From the NCBI GenBank assembly GCA_947497675.1, contig CANMHY010000083.1, forward strand, positions 1 through 5,152: a stretch of 5,152 nucleotides of DNA, in the 5' to 3' direction. Shown piece after piece: positions 1 to 5,152 of the stretch. This stretch comes from Alphaproteobacteria bacterium (lineage in GTDB: Bacteria > Pseudomonadota > Alphaproteobacteria > 16-39-46). Both the position numbers and the translations under genes were made by a program. Within the stretch, counting starts at the first letter, position 1. Each line of letters begins with the position of its first letter. A model generated the notes under the pieces. The model was not told the DNA's origin. It saw only the letters and a program-made list of their open reading frames with translations, and made no database searches.

Positions 1-1965
1 ATTACGCTCTGGAGGTGTATCTGAGAGCATAAAAAGACGCGCCGTATCCGCCCCGTATTCTTTTAAAATAACAGATGGGTCAACAACATTCTTATGAGAT
101 TTGCTCATCTTTTCAGATCTTCCAACACGAACGGGAAGATCATCATGCATCGTTACATAGGTCCCATCTTTGGATTTTTTAACCTCTTCAGGATAAAGCC
201 AAGCACCCCTCTCATCCTGATACGTTTCATGACAAACAAAGCCTTGCGTTAAAAGACTCTTAAAAGGCTCCTCAAAATCCAAGTATCCACATTCTTTTAA
301 GGCCATGGTAAAGAATCGTGAATAGAGAAGATGTAAAACGGCATGCTCAACCCCCCCCACATAAATATCAATCGGCATAAAAGCTTGAACATCATTTCGA
401 TTAAAAGGAATAGGAGCATGAGGAGAGCAAAAACGCAGAAAATACCAGGAGGACTCAAAAAAAGTATCCAAGGTATCCGTCTCACGTTCCGCTTTTCCGT
501 GACACTGAGGACACATTACCTCTTTCCAAGATGCATCATGATCCAATGGATTTCCAGGAATATCAAACGAGACATTTTCTGGCAAAACGACTGGTAAGGC
601 TTCTTGAGGAACGGGAAGCACACCGCATACGGGACAATGAATCATGGGGATAGGACATCCCCAATACCTCTGCCGCGACACGCCCCAATCCCTTAAGCGA
701 TAGGTGATCTCTCCATATCCTTTTTTAATTTCTTCCAATCTCATAATAACAACGCGTTGAGCTTCCTTAATATCCATCCCATTCAGAAATTCCGAGTGGA
801 TAAGAACTCCAGGACCAACATACGCTTCATCATCTTGATCTTTGCAAAAGACACCTCCGTTCGGATCTTCAATCACAGGCCTAATAGGAAGATCATAAAG
901 GCGCGCAAAATCTAAATCGCGATCATCATGGGCCGGACACCCGAATACAGCGCCAGTGCCATAATCCATTACAACAAAATTAGCGATGAAAATAGGAAGA
1001 GTCCAACTTTTATCAAAAGGATGTTCTCCTAAAAGTGATGTTTTGAATCCTTTTTTTTCAGCTTTTTGAAGGGTCGCTTCCGATGTATCTTGGCATAAAC
1101 ACTCTTGAATAAAGGTTGCAAGATCTTCATCTTTTTCTGCAAGTTTAAGAGCAATCGGATGATTTGGTGCAATGCAGAGAAAACTTGCTCCAAAAAGAGT
1201 TTCCGGACGCGTTGAAAAGACCTCTAGATTTCTGTTCATGCCCTCAATAGGGACCGTCAATGAAAAAAATATACGTGCTCCTTGGGACCGACCTATCCAT
1301 TTTTCTTGCATGGTTCGAACATTTTCAGGCCAATCTGGTAAATCTTTTAAATTTTTAAGAAGCGCATCTGAAAACTGCGTAATTTTTAAAAACCATTGTG
1401 AGAGGAGACGTCTTTCTACAGAAACACCAGAACGCCATCCACGTCCATTAATCACTTGTTCATTTGCAAGAACCGTTTGCTCTTGTGGGTCCCAATTGAC
1501 CCATGATTCTTTTCGGTAAACAAGCCCTCTTTTATAAAAATCCAAAAAAATCTTTTGTTCTTGCTCATAATAAGAAACATCTGAGGTGATAATTTCACGC
1601 GACCAATCATAAGAGAGCCCTAAGGACATAAAATGTTTTTTCATGGACTCTATGTTTTCGAGGGTCCACTTGAGAGGAGAAACGCCGTGTTGAATAGCAG
1701 CATTTTCAGCAGGAAGACCAAAAGAATCCCACCCCATGGGATGAAGAACTGTTTTTCCAAATCCTCTTTGGAAACGCGCAATGGTATCTCCGAGCGTATA
1801 AACCCGAACATGCCCCATATGAAGTCGCCCTGAGGGATAAGGAAACTGCTCTAGAACATAGTAGCAAGAGGAGCTGGGCCCTTTTACCTCATAGCTTTTA
1901 TGCTGAGCCCAGAAATCCTGCCATTTTGATTCAACTTCTTTAAAAGAATAAAGGGGCGCATTCAT
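1..1965 (-). CDS. leuS: Leucyl-tRNA synthetase (N-terminal 655 codons, 3' end outside window)
   Basis: Cytoplasmic class I aminoacyl-tRNA synthetase that charges tRNA-Leu with leucine. The frame is open from an ATG at 1965 to the left edge. Visible motifs, in order: the HIGH-type signature HMGH at residues 49-52; the CP1 editing domain with its threonine-rich STRPET segment near 251-256 and [15 protein letters not shown] with the conserved editing Asp at about 347; a candidate zinc module with Cys pairs 444/447 and 485/488; [13 protein letters not shown] at 497-509; YVGGVEHA at about 535-542; and KMSKS at 619-623 (bases 97-111). Editing and synthetic sites both look intact. Bacterial LeuRS is usually about 860 residues, so roughly 200 residues (anticodon-binding and C-terminal domains) lie beyond the edge. 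A weak AAGG 10 nt upstream of the ATG serves as ribosome binding site. The gene follows the DUF3576 gene by 23 nt, with no terminator between them, so they are probably co-transcribed. The identification is very secure. Confidence 0.98.
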   Translation of the reverse strand, partial: MNAPLYSFKEVESKWQDFWAQHKSYEVKGPSSSCYYVLEQFPYPSGRLHMGHVRVYTLGDTIARFQRGFGKTVLHPMGWDSFGLPAENAAIQHGVSPLKWTLENIESMKKHFMSLGLSYDWSREIITSDVSYYEQEQKIFLDFYKRGLVYRKESWVNWDPQEQTVLANEQVINGRGWRSGVSVERRLLSQWFLKITQFSDALLKNLKDLPDWPENVRTMQEKWIGRSQGARIFFSLTVPIEGMNRNLEVFSTRPETLFGASFLCIAPNHPIALKLAEKDEDLATFIQECLCQDTSEATLQKAEKKGFKTSLLGEHPFDKSWTLPIFIANFVVMDYGTGAVFGCPAHDDRDLDFARLYDLPIRPVIEDPNGGVFCKDQDDEAYVGPGVLIHSEFLNGMDIKEAQRVVIMRLEEIKKGYGEITYRLRDWGVSRQRYWGCPIPMIHCPVCGVLPVPQEALPVVLPENVSFDIPGNPLDHDASWKEVMCPQCHGKAERETDTLDTFFESSWYFLRFCSPHAPIPFNRNDVQAFMPIDIYVGGVEHAVLHLLYSRFFTMALKECGYLDFEEPFKSLLTQGFVCHETYQDERGAWLYPEEVKKSKDGTYVTMHDDLPVRVGRSEKMSKSHKNVVDPSVILKEYGADTARLFMLSDTPPERN

Positions 1966-1988
1966 GAAAATTTAACCTTAGACATTTT

Positions 1989-2501
1989 TTACGAATTAAG
2001 ACTGGAAATCCTTAAATGTCGTGCCTTTAAAAGAATGGCTTCTTCTAAGTCATTAATAACAGACGCGTCCACAGGAATTTCTTTCCAATTTCCATCTTTA
2101 TGAATTTGATGAAAAATACTAATACGCAACGCATCGGAGCGAAGTTGAGGATCTAAAATAAGAACATCCACCTTAAACCTCTCGCTCGGGACCGAAGGCG
2201 GTGTATACCAATCAGTAATAATAACACCTCCAAAAGGATCTGCTTGAAGGAGGGGCAAAAAAGAGAGAACATCGAGCGTTGCACGCCATAAAAAGCTATT
2301 AACGCCAATGGCAACACCCTGTTCACTTTTAGCTTTTTTTCCAAAAGTGAGCGCATCGTCTCCAAATAACTTTCCAAATCCTTTTTTTCTGTTTTCTTCA
2401 GCACTTAATGGAGGGGCTTCTTTCTGAGAAGAAGTATCGCAGCCTGCAACAGCAAGGCCTAGAAGAGAGAGCGAAAGGCAAAAAAGAGATTTACGTCTCA
2501 T
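1989..2501 (-). CDS. DUF3576 family lipoprotein, first gene of the leuS operon
   Basis: A 170-residue putative lipoprotein of unknown function. Residues 1-20 form a lipoprotein signal peptide: basic MRRK, a hydrophobic core, and a lipobox VAGC that makes Cys21 the lipidated residue. A short polar linker follows (about 22-55). The conserved domain then shows GVNSFLWRATLDVLSF, ADPFGGVIITDWYTPP and ERFKVDVLILDPQLRSDALR, which I recognise as the DUF3576 family of Alphaproteobacteria. The start at 2501 is chosen because AAGGA lies 7 nt upstream and the signal peptide begins there. An in-frame ATG at 2546 would put a polar 15-residue extension before the signal peptide and has no good ribosome binding site. 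Asp follows Cys21; in enterobacteria Asp at that place keeps a lipoprotein in the inner membrane, but whether that rule holds here is unknown. Placement just before leuS is, from memory, a recurrent alphaproteobacterial gene order. Its role is unknown; an envelope function is inferred from the lipobox alone. Confidence 0.9.
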   Translation of the reverse strand: MRRKSLFCLSLSLLGLAVAGCDTSSQKEAPPLSAEENRKKGFGKLFGDDALTFGKKAKSEQGVAIGVNSFLWRATLDVLSFLPLLQADPFGGVIITDWYTPPSVPSERFKVDVLILDPQLRSDALRISIFHQIHKDGNWKEIPVDASVINDLEEAILLKARHLRISSLNS

Positions 2502-2508
2502 GGAACAG

Positions 2509-2513
2509 TCCTT
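2509..2513 (-). promoter_or_regulatory. Ribosome binding site deciding the DUF3576 gene start
   Basis: AAGGA on the minus strand, 7 nt before the ATG at 2501. It supports that start, which begins the lipoprotein signal peptide, over the upstream in-frame ATG at 2546. Confidence 0.75.
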
Positions 2514-2518
2514 TTCCG

Positions 2519-2546
2519 AATTAAAATATCGTGTGATACCGGTCAA
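2519..2546 (-). promoter_or_regulatory. Weak candidate sigma-70 promoter for the DUF3576-leuS operon
   Basis: On the minus strand TTGACC (2546-2541) is followed about 15-17 nt later by an AT-rich TTTAAT/TAATTC stretch. The -35 match is good. However, transcription would begin near 2512, inside the ribosome binding site, giving an implausibly short leader. The real promoter may lie further upstream between 2550 and 2680. The porin terminator at 2684-2716 implies that this operon needs its own promoter somewhere here. Confidence 0.25.
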
Positions 2547-2683
2547 TTTAAAGTCTTACCATTTTTCTAAAAGCTTCTTCTATATGACACAGAATTCAAA
2601 GAAAAATAAAGGGGGAACTTATCTAAAAAAAGAGAAGAATGAACTTTCTTCATAAATAATTTGTTTAGGTCCTTTAAGAATAG

Positions 2684-2716
2684 AAAAAAGGGAGAGATTT
2701 CTCTCCCCCTTTTTCT
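2684..2716 (-). terminator. Rho-independent terminator of the porin gene
   Basis: Read on the minus strand: GGGAGAG (2707-2701), loop AAAT, CTCTCCC (2696-2690), then six T (2689-2684). A 7-bp GC-containing stem followed directly by a U-tract is a classic intrinsic terminator. It starts about 18 nt after the porin stop codon. An A-rich run before the stem could pair with the U-tract and extend the hairpin, with two unpaired G. The plus-strand reading also ends in T-rich sequence, but no gene reads into it from that side. Confidence 0.88.
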
Positions 2717-2734
2717 AAAAAAACGTCTAACGAA

Positions 2735-4012
2735 TTAGAAGCTGATTTTTGTACCAAGGATAAAGACAGACGCGTTATTCGAAGATGTCTGGTTACCTGT
2801 CGAGCTATTAACGTTGTTAATAACTTGGTTGTTCGCAAGTTGTGCAAGAGCTGCATTTGGAATGCGCATTCTGAGATAATCATACTCAGCATAAACACCC
2901 AAACCAGGAGCCAATGTATGATCTGCCGTGACAGAATAAATATCAGCTTTTCCTTTGTATTGTGTGCTGCCACTCTTACCGTTGTTTTGGGTTGTACCTT
3001 GATATCCAAAGGCCACTTTGTTATCCCCAAACGTGTATCCCAAAGCACCGCTCCAAGCCTTACCACCGTTATACCCTGACAATGGAGATCCAGTCGTTCC
3101 AGAGTTAGACATGGTACCAGACTTTTGGTTATCGAGGTAACCAAGTCCGAGTTGCCAGCCTTGATAATTAAACAAACCACCCAATTGCCACGCACTCATG
3201 GTTCTTAGGCTTTTCTGAGCAAGTGCACCACTATTCGACTTTGAAGAGCTCGCGTTAATTCCAGCTGCTGTCAAGCTCATCCCAAATCCATTCGTAAATT
3301 CATGGGAGAAGTTCAAGGCACCAGAAGAAACACCATGGTTGTTATATCCACTACCAACAGAACCGTTACCACCCGTCGCACCGTTGGTGTTAATGATAGC
3401 ATTTCCTTTATGCGCACTGGAAGGCGTAAAGGCCGCACCGAGCATAAATCCAGAGAAGCGTGGTGTGTAGTAAACAACCTTTGTTGCTGTTCCTGTATCC
3501 GCCATCATACTGTCACCGGTAAAGACACCGCTGGTCTCGTTAATGACTTTATTCCAGTCACCGTCAAAACCACCTGTTGCGCCCAAAACGTTTGCAGCGT
3601 CCGTCATCAAGATATCTTCAGGACCAACCTTGTCACCCGCTTGGAAAGTACCCCAATTGCCCTTGAACTCAATACGATTCTCTTGAATCGCATTTTGCGC
3701 ACTTGTGTCACCTGTCAAGATAAGAGTGTAGTTGTACTCAAGACCATTGGCTGCAACACCCGCAACGACGAAATCTAATTCACCATTTTGTGTGAAAGCA
3801 TAGCCTTGGCCGTATCCATAAGATGGACGCGCAACAGCATTATTTGTGTTGTTGGCACTAACGCCTTTTGAGTTGCTAAATCCATACGCTTGGAATTTTG
3901 CGTTTCCGCTCATTGACATTGTGGGTGCTTGCCCTGCATCAGCGCTCACGTGAGCAGCTGCAGCCGTAAGTACGGCAATGAGAGCTGAGGTCCCCAGAAG
4001 CTTGTTCTTCAT
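2735..4012 (-). CDS. Outer-membrane porin (Gram-negative general-diffusion type)
   Basis: A 425-residue beta-barrel protein predicted to form a water-filled diffusion channel in the outer membrane. Residues 1-24 are a Sec signal peptide: MKNK, a hydrophobic Leu/Ala core, and likely cleavage after Val-Ser-Ala24. The mature N-terminus contains the amphipathic strand NAKFQAYGF. The segment ENRIEFKGNWGTFQAGDKVG at about 111-130 matches the strand and turn of trimeric porins before the constriction loop, and VVYYTPRFSGFMLGAAF fits the following strand pattern. Alternating strands such as WQLGGLFNYQGWQLGLGY and VYAEYDYLRM continue to the C-terminal FILGTKISF. The terminal Phe is the usual signal for assembly by the BAM complex. 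The length suits a 16-strand porin. The loops are rich in Asn, Gly and Ser. GGAGGT lies 6 nt before the ATG, and a strong terminator follows, so the gene appears monocistronic and highly expressed. The substrate cannot be told from sequence. The gene is divergent from an OmpR-type regulator. Confidence 0.93.
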   Translation of the reverse strand: MKNKLLGTSALIAVLTAAAAHVSADAGQAPTMSMSGNAKFQAYGFSNSKGVSANNTNNAVARPSYGYGQGYAFTQNGELDFVVAGVAANGLEYNYTLILTGDTSAQNAIQENRIEFKGNWGTFQAGDKVGPEDILMTDAANVLGATGGFDGDWNKVINETSGVFTGDSMMADTGTATKVVYYTPRFSGFMLGAAFTPSSAHKGNAIINTNGATGGNGSVGSGYNNHGVSSGALNFSHEFTNGFGMSLTAAGINASSSKSNSGALAQKSLRTMSAWQLGGLFNYQGWQLGLGYLDNQKSGTMSNSGTTGSPLSGYNGGKAWSGALGYTFGDNKVAFGYQGTTQNNGKSGSTQYKGKADIYSVTADHTLAPGLGVYAEYDYLRMRIPNAALAQLANNQVINNVNSSTGNQTSSNNASVFILGTKISF

Positions 4013-4018
4013 TTATCT

Positions 4019-4024
4019 ACCTCC
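4019..4024 (-). promoter_or_regulatory. Strong ribosome binding site of the porin gene
   Basis: GGAGGT on the minus strand, 6 nt before the ATG at 4012. It is the best Shine-Dalgarno match in the window, fitting a highly translated outer-membrane protein. It fixes the porin start. Confidence 0.9.
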
Positions 4025-4066
4025 AAAAAAATAACCATTAAGGATAATTAACATGAATCCGATTAC

Positions 4067-4094
4067 GTAAGAACCTTTTTGAAACGATTCTTAC
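4067..4094 (-). promoter_or_regulatory. Inverted repeat in the porin leader: operator or 5' UTR stem-loop
   Basis: Perfect 7-base arms GTAAGAA (4067-4073) and TTCTTAC (4088-4094) flank 14 nt, so the arm centres are 21 bp apart, two helical turns. As DNA this could bind a dimeric regulator. As RNA it would form a 7-bp stem near the 5' end of the porin leader if transcription starts near 4101. A short direct repeat CGATT (4060-4064 and 4085-4089) overlaps it. The repeat itself is seen; its function is inferred. Confidence 0.45.
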
Positions 4095-4107
4095 CCTATT
4101 CCCTTTA

Positions 4108-4136
4108 GTTAAACGGCATTATCTTGTAAAAGACAA
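4108..4136 (-). promoter_or_regulatory. Candidate sigma-70 promoter of the porin gene
   Basis: On the minus strand: -35 TTGTCT (4136-4131), a 17-nt spacer, -10 TTTAAC (4113-4108). The -10 matches the TATAAT consensus at four of six bases. Transcription would begin near 4101, giving a leader of about 90 nt that contains the inverted repeat at 4067-4094. An alternative -10, GATAAT, lies inside the spacer but has no good -35 partner. Confidence 0.4.
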
Positions 4137-4213
4137 TCCTTGTTCTTCGTCTTTGCATCATAAAAAAAAAATAAAGGAAAGGTTGTTGCAGCCCTACCAC
4201 ACCTAAAAAGGCC

Positions 4214-4241
4214 TTGTCTTAAACAGATCCTTAACTATACT
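4214..4241 (+). promoter_or_regulatory. Candidate sigma-70 promoter of the regulator gene
   Basis: -35 TTGTCT (4214-4219), 16-nt spacer, -10 TATACT (4236-4241). Transcription would begin near 4248, leaving a leader of about 20 nt that contains the ribosome binding site. The -35 hexamer is identical to the one proposed for the divergent porin promoter. A ten-A run at 4162-4171 lies upstream. Confidence 0.5.
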
Positions 4242-4247
4242 GGATAC

Positions 4248-4253
4248 TATAAT
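4248..4253 (+). promoter_or_regulatory. Second, perfect -10 hexamer close to the regulator start
   Basis: TATAAT matches the consensus exactly but has no recognisable -35 at 16-18 nt. Transcripts from it would start near 4260, almost at the first ATG and without a complete ribosome binding site. It may be a secondary start, or chance in AT-rich sequence. Confidence 0.25.
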
Positions 4254-4255
4254 GT

Positions 4256-4260
4256 AAGGA
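4256..4260 (+). promoter_or_regulatory. Ribosome binding site deciding the regulator start
   Basis: AAGGA ends 2 nt before the ATG at 4263, which is too close for normal initiation, but 8 nt before the in-frame ATG at 4269, which is near optimal. This favours 4269 as the start. Confidence 0.65.
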
Positions 4261-4268
4261 AAATGAAA

Positions 4269-4919
4269 ATGCACGTCTTTTGTTTGTTTAAAACAGCCCC
4301 TTTAAGCCAAGGGTTTCAAACCTATCTTTATAAAAACATCTCTCCTTTGACCCTCTCCGAGGTAAAACGAGAGTCTTCCGTTTCCCCTTCTTCCTTTATT
4401 CTTCTAGAGGATCCAACGGTCCAAGAATTAGGGTCCTACAAAGATTTTTATGGGATTTGCCTCCACATGGATACCACTCTTTCCTCTCATAATAAGGAGT
4501 TTCCCCATCTTATTTTTCTTCAAAAACCAATCTATCTTCCTTCTCTCCTTCAAATTTTCTTGGAACTGGTCCAAAAATTTACACTTTCATCCAATCTCAA
4601 CCTCCCTGAATTCTTAAAAATTGGACCTTTTTTTTATAAAAAGTTGCAAAGAAGCCTTCTCGATCTTTCTCAAAACAAAACGGTCTCTCTCACCGAAAAA
4701 GAAGCTGCTCTTATTGACTTCTTGTCTTCCCGTCCCAGTGGCGCGGCCACACGATCTGAATTGCTTGAGAATATCTGGAAATTCCGAGAGGACATCTCAA
4801 CACGCACTCTTGAAAGCCACATCTATACATTGCGTCAAAAAATTGAACCAAATCCCAACTCTCCTCAGTTTCTCTTGACGAAAGAAGGAGGCTATTGCCT
4901 AAAATATCAGGTTTCATAA
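4269..4919 (+). CDS. OmpR/PhoB-type winged-helix regulator with degenerate receiver domain
   Basis: A 216-residue predicted DNA-binding transcription regulator (218 if the ATG at 4263 is used; spacing from AAGGA favours 4269). The C-terminal half, about residues 117-214, is an OmpR/PhoB winged helix: LTEKEAALIDFL at 141-152, SELLENIW ending at Trp170, the recognition helix TRTLESHIYTLRQKI at 178-192, and the wing hairpin with GGY at 207-209. The N-terminal half has receiver-like spacing and retains QKPIYLPSLLQIF, resembling the conserved Lys-Pro segment of receivers (Lys86-Pro87). The acidic pair expected near the N-terminus is absent (CLFKTA instead). The phospho-acceptor Asp is apparently replaced by Glu47 in FILLEDP. 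Phosphorelay control therefore looks unlikely, and no histidine kinase is adjacent. It is divergent from the porin gene across 250 bp, so porin control or autoregulation is plausible but unproven. No U-tract terminator is seen after the stop. Confidence 0.85.
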   Translation: MHVFCLFKTAPLSQGFQTYLYKNISPLTLSEVKRESSVSPSSFILLEDPTVQELGSYKDFYGICLHMDTTLSSHNKEFPHLIFLQKPIYLPSLLQIFLELVQKFTLSSNLNLPEFLKIGPFFYKKLQRSLLDLSQNKTVSLTEKEAALIDFLSSRPSGAATRSELLENIWKFREDISTRTLESHIYTLRQKIEPNPNSPQFLLTKEGGYCLKYQVS

Positions 4920-4949
4920 GTTAAATATGTAAATATTCGGTCAACCCCG

Positions 4950-5152
4950 TTATTGAGAAGCTGAGCTTTTCAATACAGATCTAAAATTCGAAGCTAAGGG
5001 GTATAAAAAATCTCTTTAAAGGGGACGCTTTGAACGCCCTGAGGGCCGAGTTTACCGCGACCTTTTGTTCGGCCGACGTGAATCCAATTAGCAGCCTTAT
5101 AACAGGTTCCCGCAAAACGTTCTGTCTCAACAAAGGTTTCCATAAGGACAGG
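4950..5152 (-). pseudogene. DUF4338 (DruA-like) protein, 3' end, frameshifted
   Basis: The minus strand reads, open from the right edge, PVLMETFVETERFAGTCY, then KAANWIHVGRTKGRGKLG and VPFKEIF. I recognise these as the C-terminal core of DUF4338 proteins, the family that includes DruA of Druantia anti-phage systems and many mobile-element proteins. The reading frame stops early at 4996-4994 after FYTP. One frame over, the sequence continues YPLASNFRSVLKSS to a TAA at 4952-4950, which matches the usual YPL..NFR..L ending of this family. The switch is at a six-T run (5010-5005 on the minus strand); a seventh T would restore KEIFLYPLASNFRSVL. The simplest reading is a one-base deletion, so a pseudogene, though a sequencing error or ribosomal frameshifting is possible. 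The N-terminus lies outside the window. The gene converges on the regulator. Whether it was a transposable-element gene or a defence gene cannot be judged from this fragment. Confidence 0.8.
4951..4975. repeat. 25-bp near-perfect palindrome between convergent genes
   Basis: Arms TATTGAGAAGCT and AGCTTTTCAATA flank a single G; the only arm mismatch is a G opposite T, which still pairs as a wobble in RNA. As RNA it folds into an 11-pair stem with a UGA loop on the plus strand. It begins 32 nt after the regulator stop and overlaps the last codons of the frame-restored DUF4338 gene. No run of T follows on either strand, so it is not a standard intrinsic terminator. It may still block or end convergent transcripts, or mark a mobile-element end. 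Confidence 0.6.

Noticed and set aside
1172..1833. Plus-strand frames opposite leuS (1172-1519 and 1633-1833)
   Set aside because: Antisense to uninterrupted, well-conserved leuS coding sequence; no independent evidence for genes.
2502..2546. Longer DUF3576 start beginning MTGITRYF
   Set aside because: It would put 15 polar residues before an obvious lipoprotein signal peptide, and the good AAGGA serves the ATG at 2501.
2634..2651. Inverted repeat GAAGAA-N6-TTCTTC
   Set aside because: Six AT-rich pairs with no following T run; likely by chance in purine-rich sequence.
2567..2653. 28-codon minus-strand frame beginning MKKVHSSLF in the DUF3576 upstream region
   Set aside because: No ribosome binding site at proper distance, no recognisable motif, and short enough to occur by chance.
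2674..3195. 173-codon minus-strand frame overlapping the porin 3' end in another frame
   Set aside because: It runs through the porin terminator hairpin and has no family resemblance, while the porin frame is convincing throughout.
3302..3778. 158-codon plus-strand frame opposite the porin gene
   Set aside because: Its translation (many Arg, Thr, Cys, Val) resembles no protein I know and it lies wholly antisense to a clear porin; typical of a shadow frame.
4162..4171. Run of ten A (T on the minus strand) as a terminator U-tract
   Set aside because: No GC-rich stem precedes it on either strand, and no gene ends there; more likely a DNA-bending tract in the control region.
4711..4917. 68-codon minus-strand frame and the overlapping plus frame 4621-4878 within the regulator
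   Set aside because: Both lie inside the winged-helix coding region, whose own frame is clearly conserved.

Overview
The window looks like a piece of an AT-rich alphaproteobacterial chromosome. The main evidence is a DUF3576 lipoprotein gene directly upstream of leuS on the same strand, an arrangement I recall as typical of Alphaproteobacteria. A Gram-negative trimeric-type porin and an OmpR-type winged-helix regulator fit the same group. The overall flavour (moderately low GC, Asn/Gly/Ser-rich porin, mobile-looking DUF4338 gene) is reminiscent of Holosporales-like endosymbionts, but that finer placement is only an impression.

Layout, left to right. Positions 1-1965 (minus) hold the first 655 codons of leuS, leucyl-tRNA synthetase, cut by the left edge. 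Positions 1989-2501 (minus) hold a DUF3576 lipoprotein, 23 nt upstream of leuS and probably in one operon with it. Positions 2502-2734 are intergenic and hold a candidate leader for that operon and the porin terminator (2684-2716). Positions 2735-4012 (minus) encode an outer-membrane porin with a signal peptide, a C-terminal Phe and a strong ribosome binding site. Positions 4013-4262 form a divergent control region with candidate promoters for both flanking genes and an inverted repeat that would form a stem-loop in the porin leader. Positions 4269-4919 (plus) encode a transcription regulator with an OmpR/PhoB winged helix but a receiver-like N-terminus lacking the phosphorylation residues. 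Positions 4950-5152 (minus) hold the 3' end of a DUF4338 (DruA-like) gene, broken by an apparent one-base frameshift and cut by the right edge.

How it fits together. The leuS/DUF3576 pair is a housekeeping unit. The regulator and porin are divergent and share 250 bp of control DNA, which makes the regulator a natural candidate to control the porin, although nothing in the sequence proves this. The DUF4338 remnant converges on the regulator, ends in a near-perfect 25-bp palindrome, and marks the edge of an accessory or mobile segment that continues to the right. I see no RNA genes, CRISPR arrays or complete insertion sequences. No complete new system is visible. The best leads are the atypical regulator-porin pair and the broken DUF4338 gene.
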